Of a stretch of DNA of 64,000 nt, positions 24,451 to 32,853 are shown one piece after another (positions within the stretch are counted from its first letter, which is position 1; the number at the start of each line of letters is the position of its first letter). Origin of the DNA: Dysgonomonas sp. PF1-14. Lineage in GTDB: Bacteria > Bacteroidota > Bacteroidia > Bacteroidales > Dysgonomonadaceae. Under the pieces are notes generated by a model. The model was not told where the DNA came from, did not search any database, and saw only the letters and a program-made list of their open reading frames with translations. The translations under genes were made by a program, and so were the position numbers. The stretch covers positions 62,001 through 126,000 of the forward strand of contig NZ_JARXWN010000006.1 of the NCBI RefSeq assembly GCF_029892965.1, given 5' to 3'.

Positions 24451-26841
24451 TTATTCTGTCACAGAAAAAGCACTTTTTAAAGTGGCGTTACTATTGCCGC
24501 CAACCCAAACATTAAAATCACCTGTTTCAGCCTTTTTAATCAAATCACGACCATAAAAAGCTAAGTCTTCTGTTGTTAGTTTAAATTCAACTGTTTTAGT
24601 TTCTCCGGCTTTCAGCGCTACCCGTTGGAATCCTTTTAGTTCTTTTACAGGACGCACAACAGAGCCTACTTTGTCCTGGATGTAAAGCTGGGCAACCTCC
24701 GTACCATCTATATCACTTGTATTTTTTAGTGTAACCTTTACTGTCAGTGTTCCGTTCATCGGTATTGATGATGAGGACAGGCTGAGGTTAGAATATTCAA
24801 ATGTGCTGTACGACAGACCATATCCGAATGGGAATAATGGCTTATTGCCGGAATCGAGATAGAAAGATGTATTTCCCAGTGATGTCTGTCCGGCTTCCAG
24901 CTCTATTTGATCCAGTGTCATTACCTTTTCGGGAGCAGGGCGTCCGGTATTGTTGTAGTTGTAGTACATCGGTATCTGCCCTACTTCGCGAACGAAGGTT
25001 GTAGGTAGTTTCCCGCTAGGGTTTGCCTTTCCGAAAAGCAGATCAAGGATGGCAGGGCCTCCCATTGTTCCCGGATGGAAATTGAACAGTACGGCATCGG
25101 CATATGGCAGATCGCGTTCGATAGTTAAAGGGCGACCTGCCATAATAACCAAAACAACCGGTTTACCAGCACTTTTTACCGCTTTCAGTAGATCAGACTG
25201 CACTCCTATCAGATTGATATTGGATAGCGAATGCGCTTCTCCAGATAGGATAGCCTCTTCACCTAAGAATACTACTGCAACATCTGCTGAAGCAGCGGCT
25301 TGTTTAGCTTTCTCAAAGTCTCCTGTATTTTTATCGCGTGAATACTTGAGAGCAGGCTCGTACACATAATTGATATGCTTGTAATCATTTTTCAGTGCAC
25401 CTACTGGTGTTACTGTATATTTCTTGTCTCCGTCGAATACCCATGTTCCCATCTGGTCGTGCGGTGCGTCGGCCATAGGTCCGATAACTGCTATTTTTGT
25501 GCTTTCACTCAACGGTAATGTCTTGTTGTCGTTTTTCAGCAGGATGGCAGATTCGATAACGGCTTGTCTTGCTGCTTTCAGATGGTCGGCAGCATACAAT
25601 ACAGATGCTTTCTTAGTGTCTACGTATGGGTTTTCGAACAATCCCATTCTGAATTTTATACGAAGGATGTTACGAACAGCATCATCTACAGTCTTCATTG
25701 ACACTTTTCCCTCTTTGATCAGTTCAGGCAGATATTTTACATAAGAGCCTGTTACCATCTCCATGTCCAGTCCGGCATTAGCTGATACTTCGGCAGCATG
25801 TTTGTCATCTTTTACAAATCCGTGTGGTATCATTTCGCCTATCGAGTTCCAGTCTGATACAACGAATCCGTCAAATTTCCATTCGTCACGCAAAATATTT
25901 CTCAGTATATAGCTGTTTCCTGATGCAGGGATACCGTCATTATCGTTAAATGAGGTCATCAGAGTAGCAGCGCCTGCTTTGATTGCTTCGTGGAAAGGTG
26001 GAAGATAAACATTGCGCATTTGTATCGGAGGTATATTTGTGCTGTTGTAGTCACGTCCGCCCTCTGCGGCTCCATAGCCAATGAAATGCTTTACACAGGC
26101 TGCTATTGATCCCGGATCGGCAAGATTTCCGTTACCCTGAAATCCGCGAACCATAGCTGCGCCGAGTTGTCCGCCCAGATATGAGTCTTCACCCAGACTT
26201 TCGGCAATACGTCCCCAGCGTGCATCACGCGAAATATCGAGCATCGGGGCAAAAGTCCATGTGATACCTGTCGAACGGGCTTCTACTGCCGCAATACGAG
26301 CACCATCTTCTACAAGTTGCGGACTGAATGATGCCGCTTGTCCTAGCGGAATAGGGAATATGGTTTTAAATCCATGAATAACATCACGTCCTATAATCAG
26401 CGGAATTCCAAGACGGCTGTTTTCTAAGGCGGCCTTCTGCATTTTGTTTACCATTTCGGGATCGGAAATATTCAGTAACGAACCGATTTTACCTTCTTTG
26501 ATAGGTTGGGTAAAATTCTTGTCCAACATTTTCTCCGCCTCTTGTCTGATGAGTTTTATTTTCTCATCTTTGGTCATTTCAGCAGGCTTCTTCTGTCCCT
26601 GACCTCCGGCAATACCCATTCTGACAAGGAAACTATCCATGTCGTCATCGCTGTATTGTGCAATGGCTTTATCGTCTACGGCAAAGAAGCTTAACTGATT
26701 CATCTGTCCGATTTTCTCTTCCAGTGTCATTCTCGATAACAGGTCTTCGACTCGCTTCTCTACGTCATTTTGTGCATAGCCCGCCGAGAATAATCCGGAT
26801 AGGGCAAGTATGCCTAATAATCCTAACTTTTTGATTTTCAT
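24451..26841 (-). CDS. bglX: GH3 beta-glucosidase
   Basis: 796 aa, signal peptide cleaved after AGYAQ, so periplasmic. Order: GH3 N-terminal barrel (LLSRMTLEEKIGQM; DVIHGFKTIFPIPL; WGRIAESLGEDSYL), the nucleophile Asp in FVVSDWNS, the C-terminal sandwich (VIMAGRPLTIE, FPFGYGLSYSTF) and a fibronectin-III-like domain at the end. The length and domain order match BglX. It would release glucose from beta-gluco-oligosaccharides imported by the SusCD pair. It begins 12 bp after the GH16 stop. Confidence 0.93.
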   Translation of the reverse strand: MKIKKLGLLGILALSGLFSAGYAQNDVEKRVEDLLSRMTLEEKIGQMNQLSFFAVDDKAIAQYSDDDMDSFLVRMGIAGGQGQKKPAEMTKDEKIKLIRQEAEKMLDKNFTQPIKEGKIGSLLNISDPEMVNKMQKAALENSRLGIPLIIGRDVIHGFKTIFPIPLGQAASFSPQLVEDGARIAAVEARSTGITWTFAPMLDISRDARWGRIAESLGEDSYLGGQLGAAMVRGFQGNGNLADPGSIAACVKHFIGYGAAEGGRDYNSTNIPPIQMRNVYLPPFHEAIKAGAATLMTSFNDNDGIPASGNSYILRNILRDEWKFDGFVVSDWNSIGEMIPHGFVKDDKHAAEVSANAGLDMEMVTGSYVKYLPELIKEGKVSMKTVDDAVRNILRIKFRMGLFENPYVDTKKASVLYAADHLKAARQAVIESAILLKNDNKTLPLSESTKIAVIGPMADAPHDQMGTWVFDGDKKYTVTPVGALKNDYKHINYVYEPALKYSRDKNTGDFEKAKQAAASADVAVVFLGEEAILSGEAHSLSNINLIGVQSDLLKAVKSAGKPVVLVIMAGRPLTIERDLPYADAVLFNFHPGTMGGPAILDLLFGKANPSGKLPTTFVREVGQIPMYYNYNNTGRPAPEKVMTLDQIELEAGQTSLGNTSFYLDSGNKPLFPFGYGLSYSTFEYSNLSLSSSSIPMNGTLTVKVTLKNTSDIDGTEVAQLYIQDKVGSVVRPVKELKGFQRVALKAGETKTVEFKLTTEDLAFYGRDLIKKAETGDFNVWVGGNSNATLKSAFSVTE

Positions 26842-26853
26842 GATCTCTATAGC

Positions 26854-27699
26854 TTATTTTTGATATACTCTTACATAATCTATTTCGTAACGCGCCGGGA
26901 ATATGGCGGGATCTACTCCTTCGAGGCCGCCCCAGTCTCCTCCTATGGCAAGGTTTAGCTTGAGGTAGAAAGGTGCGTTGAACGGCCATGTGGTTTTATC
27001 ATTCTTCTTATCGTTTTCGAATGTGAAGTAGTTATTGCCATCTACATAGCCTTTTATATAGTCCTCTGTCCATTCCAGTCCGTAAACATGAAATTCGGTT
27101 TCGGCATTCGTTATGTCCAGAGTTGCTGTTTTTTCTGTTTTAATGGCATGGTTATATGTTTTTGTGTGTACAGATGACTGTGTAACATCGGGTCTGTAGC
27201 CTACATATTCCATGATGTCTATTTCACCGTCGAGCGGCCAGTGTTGGAAATTTTCGGGAAGCATCCAGAATGCAGCCCATGTACCCTTTCCTCCGGGAAC
27301 TTTGGCGCGCATCTCGAAATATCCGTATTTCCATGATTTTTTTGTGTTCATGCGGGCGGATATGATATCCGAACCCTGATATGGCACTGTTAATTTGTGT
27401 GCTGTAATGATAAGAGAACCGTTTTCTATTTTGGCGACAGTATCGTTCTCATATACACGGTCGACATAGTTTTGAAGCTCATGATTTCCCCATCCATGAT
27501 TTCCTGTTTCGAATGACCATTCATTATTAGGCAGAGGTAATATTCCATTTTTAGGTGAGTCGTTGAACTCATCTTGCCATACGAGTTTATAACCTTTTGG
27601 GATATAGTTCTCTTCCGGATTAGAAGGGTTTTCCTTACTGCTTTGCGCACAGGCTGTGCATAGAAACAGAGATATAAGAAGGGAATATATGATTTTCAT
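26854..27699 (-). CDS. GH16 endo-beta-glucanase (laminarinase-like) lipoprotein
   Basis: 281 aa. Lipobox around CTAC with Cys17. The single GH16 domain carries GEIDIMEY with the catalytic Glu-x-Asp-x-x-Glu, the MRAKVPGGKGTWAAFWMLP stretch and KLNLAIGGDWGG near the end; the bulged EIDIME active site is that of beta-1,3 and beta-1,3/1,4-glucanases. Being a lipoprotein beside SusD, it probably cuts the polymer at the cell surface. This gene is the best clue to the substrate of the locus: laminarin or mixed-linkage beta-glucan. Confidence 0.92.
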   Translation of the reverse strand: MKIIYSLLISLFLCTACAQSSKENPSNPEENYIPKGYKLVWQDEFNDSPKNGILPLPNNEWSFETGNHGWGNHELQNYVDRVYENDTVAKIENGSLIITAHKLTVPYQGSDIISARMNTKKSWKYGYFEMRAKVPGGKGTWAAFWMLPENFQHWPLDGEIDIMEYVGYRPDVTQSSVHTKTYNHAIKTEKTATLDITNAETEFHVYGLEWTEDYIKGYVDGNNYFTFENDKKNDKTTWPFNAPFYLKLNLAIGGDWGGLEGVDPAIFPARYEIDYVRVYQK

Positions 27700-27790
27700 G
27701 GTCTTGGTTATTAGAGATAATACAGGCTGCCCGGTAAGAAAAGCCTTGCGCAGGCAGCCTGAATATAATAGTTAGTGAAGTGTGATCTTC

Positions 27791-29338
27791 TTAATACGGA
27801 TTTTGAGCAAGAGAGCCTTTAGATGCTTCGATCTCTCCTTGAGGGATCGGAAGGTGTTTTTTGTTCTGTGTCCACTGAATACGCTCCGGTATAGCATCTG
27901 CGCCACTTGGAAGTTTTCCTCCTTTTGGTTTCAGTACTTCGGCAGCTTTATCGAAGCGAACTAAGTCGAAATAGCGTTTTCCTTCACCTACGAACTCCCG
28001 ACGGCGTTCAAGCAGAATATTGTCAAGGTTAGCAGCGATAGAAGACACTCCGGCACGGGTACGAATCTGATCAAGATAACCTTGTGCCGAGCCATCACCT
28101 GTACGTAATGCTAGTTCTGCAGCATTCAACAATGTTTCGGCATAACGGTAGATGCGAAGATTGTTGTCCCAGTTGAGGTTGCTGTCTCCTGTTGCACCGG
28201 CACTTCCACCGGTACGGCCTAAATATTTTCTCAGGAAAAAGCCGGTATCCTGATAACGTCCTTTATATTTAACGTCTATACCTTTAGTTGCATTTTCTGC
28301 GATGTATTTCTGTATATTGAGGATGCCTGCGTCACGGCGTTTGTCTCCTTCTTCGTAGGCATCGTAAGCTTCTTTAGCAACAGGTTCAAATCCCCAGCCA
28401 CCTTCAAATTCAGGGCTATTGCTTAGCTCATTAATACCGATCATGGACGGAAGTACTGTTCCTCCGGTAGCTTCAGCATCACCCCAAGTCCTTTTACCTC
28501 CTTGAGATATATAGTTGATGTCGAAAATAGTCTCATTATTCCACTCATATGCTGATTCCCATAGGTTTGCAAATGGCTGCAAAGAATACTGCCCCGAAGT
28601 AATAATGCTCTTCATATAACCTAGCGCCTTGCTGTATTTCGATTCGTCTTTCTGATTCATTACAAATTCGGCATATATCATTGCCCCCATAGCCTGAGTT
28701 GCCCGTCCTGCCCATTTTGCATCCGATTGTTTCATTGGCAGTACGTTACTATCAAGTACATCTGCCAGATCAGCTTCTATCAGATTATAAATTTCGTCAG
28801 CCGATTTCTGTTCTGCTATATAAGGAAAAGTAAGGTTTGTATCATAATAAGGAACATTTCCCCATAATTTCCACAATACGGAATAATACCATGCACGTAA
28901 TACACGTGCTTCCGCTATATACTTCGCTCTGTCGGAATCAGACATTTCCATCTCGTTTGCATATTGTATGATGAGATTCGAACGGTTGATACCTGTATAG
29001 CTGGCACTCCATGCTCCGTCAATCGAATTGTTAGGGTCAGATTTGTACTGTGAGATCAGGTGTATCTGCCCTTGGTCACTGGTATTCTCTCCTCCTACAT
29101 ATACGTCATCGCTCATGGAATCAAAAACAAAACATAATGGTGCCCATCCTCTGTAATAATCATACCATTGCATAGGTTGGTATGCTGCAGTTACCGATTC
29201 CATAATACGGCTATCTGAATTGTAATATCCATCTACTGGCAGCTTACTTGATGGTTCGACAGATAAGAAATCGTCTCCGCATGAAGTGACTCCGAACATG
29301 GCCAGAGCAATACCACAAGTTATTATTATTTTTTTCAT
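27791..29338 (-). CDS. SusD/RagB glycan-binding outer-membrane lipoprotein
   Basis: 515 aa. Lipobox FGVTSC, Cys20, then DDFLSVEPSS, the usual SusD start. TPR-like helices follow (ARVLRAWYYSVLWKLWGNVPY) and the C-terminus ends in HLPIPQGEIEASKGSLAQNP, the family's typical ending. It forms the lid of the SusC transporter and captures oligosaccharide. It lies 22 bp after SusC in the same transcript. No SusE/F or second binding lipoprotein is present, so the locus is compact. Confidence 0.95.
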   Translation of the reverse strand: MKKIIITCGIALAMFGVTSCGDDFLSVEPSSKLPVDGYYNSDSRIMESVTAAYQPMQWYDYYRGWAPLCFVFDSMSDDVYVGGENTSDQGQIHLISQYKSDPNNSIDGAWSASYTGINRSNLIIQYANEMEMSDSDRAKYIAEARVLRAWYYSVLWKLWGNVPYYDTNLTFPYIAEQKSADEIYNLIEADLADVLDSNVLPMKQSDAKWAGRATQAMGAMIYAEFVMNQKDESKYSKALGYMKSIITSGQYSLQPFANLWESAYEWNNETIFDINYISQGGKRTWGDAEATGGTVLPSMIGINELSNSPEFEGGWGFEPVAKEAYDAYEEGDKRRDAGILNIQKYIAENATKGIDVKYKGRYQDTGFFLRKYLGRTGGSAGATGDSNLNWDNNLRIYRYAETLLNAAELALRTGDGSAQGYLDQIRTRAGVSSIAANLDNILLERRREFVGEGKRYFDLVRFDKAAEVLKPKGGKLPSGADAIPERIQWTQNKKHLPIPQGEIEASKGSLAQNPY

Positions 29339-29360
29339 ATCGTTTATCTTTTTCTATGTA

Positions 29361-32300
29361 TTAAAAATTAAGATTGAAGCCAACAGTAAAGGTGCGAGCC
29401 TGTGGATATATACCCTTGTCGATACCACTTGATCTTGAATCGTTATAAGCAATTTCCGGATCAAACCCTTTGTAGCTGGTAAATGTCAATAGATTTTCGG
29501 CTGCTACGTACACTCTCAGGCTGGAAATAAATGCTTTACTTGTTAATGCTTTTGGTAAGGTGTAACCTAATTGGATGTTTTTCAGGCGCATGTAAGAACC
29601 ATTCTTAATATAAAGGTCTGATACACGGTTATTATCATTATTATTTGTCCATGAGAAACGAGGTATTTTATTTGAAGTACCTTCTCCATGCCAGCGACCC
29701 ATCATTTCTTCAGGAAGATTTGAGTAGCTTAAATCTACTCGGCGGGTTGCATCAAAAATATCGTTCCCTATCGTTCCCGAAATCAGCATGCTGAAGTCGA
29801 TATCTTTCCATGCAGCTTGGAAGTTGAAACCGTATGTCCAATCCGGAGTTCCTTTTCCTATTTTGGTCTTATCTTCATCGCCAATTGCTCCATTATTGTC
29901 ATAATCTACAAATATTACATCCCCCGGTTGCGCATTCGGCTGTAGTTTTTCACCCTTATCATTTACATAAGCATCGATCTGGGCTTGGTTTTGGAAAATA
30001 CCGTTTGTTTTGTATCCATAGAAGTACGGGTATGTCTGGCCATTTTCGGCACGGCTTACATTTCCTATTATGTGTACGTGGTCATACATTTCATATCCAT
30101 CTGCATTACCCAGTTTGATTAGTTTGTTCTTCAGGTAGCTGAGGTTTAATCCTGTTCTGAAATTCCAGTCCCCTGCTCCAAATTTATAGCCCAGATCCAT
30201 TTCTATACCTGAGTTTTCCATATCTCCGACATTACCCCATGGTAGTGGTGCTCCCAGATAGTTAGGAACGCTCATTTGTTTCAGCATACCATTGGTTTTC
30301 TTTTTGAAGTAATCAATAGAGAATGTTAATGAATTTCTTAAGAAGCCAAAGTCAAGACCTGCATCATACTGTTCAGACTCTTCCCATTTCAGGTCAGGGT
30401 TTGGTGTTCCTGTGGGTCTACTACCTCCAGTGATGGCTTGGTTAGCCCCTCCTCCAAACACGTAGTTGGATCCCATCTGAGCGTAAGCAGTGTAGAGGAA
30501 TGGGTCAATCTTTTCATTACCATTTTTACCCCATGACAGGCGCAGTTTAGTGCTTGTAAGCCAGTTTGGACGGTCTTCCATGAATTTTTCGTTTGTGATA
30601 TTCCATCCTACAGAAACAGAGGGGAATGTAGCCCATTTGTTATTTGGACCGAATTTTGAAGAGCCGTCACGGCGTATAGTGAACTGTAACATATAACGTT
30701 CGTCATAGTTGTAGCTCAAACGTCCAAAATATGAGGCCAATGTTTCAGGATCAAATTTTCCGCCTTCTGCCATTTGTTTTCCGTCTGAAGCTAATCCTGT
30801 AGTAAAGTCAAGATTTGCTTTATCTCCGTCCAGTTCTATCATGTCTAATCTCTCTCCTTTAAGGCGACGTCCAGTCGTTTCTTTTGCCGACTGCCCCAAA
30901 ACTACTGCAAATGAATGGCCATTAAACGTTTTGTCATAAGTCAATACATTTTCAATTTGCCATGTTGCTTGACGGTTCATCTCCGACCATACTTTCGATT
31001 TATCATTTTTAGCATCATATGCTAAATAATTAGGTCGACTCCATCCATCAGTACCGTAAAAAGCAAGGTCGGTACCATATGATGTTTTAAACTTCAGGTT
31101 ATCCCAGACAGATAATTCGGCAAAGAAGCTAGCAACAAATTTGTCTGTATTGTATTTTTCTCCCGGTAGAGATAGGTATGCCAGCGGGTTAGATAGTTCG
31201 TTGAAGCCTCTGTCCGGAATATTCAATAATTTGCCGGTTTTAGCATCTCTTATAGGGCTGCCATATATACTTGTATCAATACCATGTTCTTTTATCAAAT
31301 CTGCTTCATTGTCAGCATATACACTCATTAATGGGGAAAGAAAAATTGCATTACCTAATGCTGATCCGGTAAGGCTGTTTGTTTCTATAGTTGTATTGTT
31401 TATGCGGGAATAGGATGCATTTACACCGATCACCATTTTCTTCAACCAGTTACGGTCTTTGCTTTCGTCAAACAAAGTATAATTGGTATTGGAGCGCATG
31501 GTCATACGTTTGTAGTTCGAGCGTCCGTAGTCTCCACCTACAATACCTTCCTGATTGTAGTAGCCCAGTGATAAATAGTAGTTTATCCTGTCTGTAGCTC
31601 CACTTACACTTATCTGGTGATTTTGCACCGGTGCATCGTAGTTGAATGTTTCTTTTTGCCAATCGGTTCCTTTTCCGTATTGCTCGGGGTTTTGATAAAT
31701 TACCTTCGCATTTTCGGTATAACTACTGGCTTCATTCATCAAGGTAGCATATTGGGTTCCATTCAGCACTTTACGTTCTTTCCAAGGACGTTGCCATCCG
31801 TAAGAGAAATCATAAGTAACTTTTACTTTTCCCTGTTTTCCACTTTTAGTTGTTACCAATACAACCCCATTGGCTGCACGCGTACCGTAAACAGCACCCG
31901 ATGCCGCATCTTTCAGTATTTCGATGGATGCAATATCGGCCGGATTCAGGTAATCGATACCACCATCGACAGGCATACCGTCGATAATGTAAAGGGGATC
32001 TGAATCATTAATTGTACCTGTACCACGCACGCGGATTTTAGCCGATGCCCCCGGCTGTCCGGAAGAAGTAGTTACCTGTACACCCGAAACAAGACCTTGC
32101 AGGGCATTGTCTACTCGTGGTGCAGGAGAGCTAGCCAGATCATCAGCTGTAATCTTACTGATAGAGGCCGTTACTACACTTTTCTTTTGCACACCATAAC
32201 CTACCACAACTACTTCGTCCAGCATTTGTTGTGATGTTTTCAAGCCTACGTTCAGTGTAGCTCCGCTTGCAATATGCTCCTGAGCGTCGTATCCTACATA

Positions 32301-32540
32301 GGTGAAAACAAGTGTTGCTCCCTCGGGTACTTTAATGGAATACTGACCGTCTACATCGGTCATTGTTCCGTTAGTAGTCCCTTTTTGGGCGACTGACACT
32401 CCAATTAATGTTTCTCCTGTTGCTGCATCAGTGACAACACCTTTTACATCGGTCGTTTGTCCGAATACAGTCAGAGAAGAAAAAAGAAATAGAGGAAGAA
32501 TGATAAATAACACTTTCCAAAAGAAGGGTTCTCTCTTCAT
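29361..32540 (-). CDS. SusC-type TonB-dependent transporter
   Basis: 1059 aa. Signal peptide ending SLTVFGQ, then a carboxypeptidase-D regulatory-like domain (about 30-110), a TonB-box-like LDEVVVVGYG, the plug (VRGTGTINDSDPLYIIDGMP, LKDAASGAVYGTRAANG) and a 22-strand barrel ending in aromatic FNLNF. It imports oligosaccharides across the outer membrane with TonB energy. It is the first gene of the glucan locus; a minus-strand TAGTTTTG box (32607-32614) is the likely -7. The regulator gene diverges from it. Confidence 0.96.
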   Translation of the reverse strand: MKREPFFWKVLFIILPLFLFSSLTVFGQTTDVKGVVTDAATGETLIGVSVAQKGTTNGTMTDVDGQYSIKVPEGATLVFTYVGYDAQEHIASGATLNVGLKTSQQMLDEVVVVGYGVQKKSVVTASISKITADDLASSPAPRVDNALQGLVSGVQVTTSSGQPGASAKIRVRGTGTINDSDPLYIIDGMPVDGGIDYLNPADIASIEILKDAASGAVYGTRAANGVVLVTTKSGKQGKVKVTYDFSYGWQRPWKERKVLNGTQYATLMNEASSYTENAKVIYQNPEQYGKGTDWQKETFNYDAPVQNHQISVSGATDRINYYLSLGYYNQEGIVGGDYGRSNYKRMTMRSNTNYTLFDESKDRNWLKKMVIGVNASYSRINNTTIETNSLTGSALGNAIFLSPLMSVYADNEADLIKEHGIDTSIYGSPIRDAKTGKLLNIPDRGFNELSNPLAYLSLPGEKYNTDKFVASFFAELSVWDNLKFKTSYGTDLAFYGTDGWSRPNYLAYDAKNDKSKVWSEMNRQATWQIENVLTYDKTFNGHSFAVVLGQSAKETTGRRLKGERLDMIELDGDKANLDFTTGLASDGKQMAEGGKFDPETLASYFGRLSYNYDERYMLQFTIRRDGSSKFGPNNKWATFPSVSVGWNITNEKFMEDRPNWLTSTKLRLSWGKNGNEKIDPFLYTAYAQMGSNYVFGGGANQAITGGSRPTGTPNPDLKWEESEQYDAGLDFGFLRNSLTFSIDYFKKKTNGMLKQMSVPNYLGAPLPWGNVGDMENSGIEMDLGYKFGAGDWNFRTGLNLSYLKNKLIKLGNADGYEMYDHVHIIGNVSRAENGQTYPYFYGYKTNGIFQNQAQIDAYVNDKGEKLQPNAQPGDVIFVDYDNNGAIGDEDKTKIGKGTPDWTYGFNFQAAWKDIDFSMLISGTIGNDIFDATRRVDLSYSNLPEEMMGRWHGEGTSNKIPRFSWTNNNDNNRVSDLYIKNGSYMRLKNIQLGYTLPKALTSKAFISSLRVYVAAENLLTFTSYKGFDPEIAYNDSRSSGIDKGIYPQARTFTVGFNLNF

Positions 32541-32853
32541 GATTGTTAAATTTAAGGTTGATTAAACTTTTTAATTTATAGTTAGATCTTTGTGAAGATT
32601 CTGATGCAAAACTACAGAGTTATTTTTGTTTTTTAAAGAAATTTAATACATCAAAAACTCAAATTATTTGCATTTCGAATACTACATCACTACTACATCT
32701 AATTTTTAATATGTTTATAATGAGTATTTTACTTAACAATATAATTCTCTTTGTATTTTTTTCAGTGAAATATTGTATATTTGAATTGTGGTAGACAAAA
32801 AAAGTAAAAGGTGTATAATACAAAAACATCTTATACTACACTAACATAGGTTT
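32541..32853. promoter_or_regulatory. Divergent promoter region, SusC and regulator
   Basis: 313 bp, very AT-rich. Minus strand: TAGTTTTG (32607-32614) for SusC, -33 unclear. Plus strand: TTTG (32750-32753), 22 bp, TATATTTG (32776-32783) for the regulator gene. No RNA gene or other ORF seen. Confidence 0.65.
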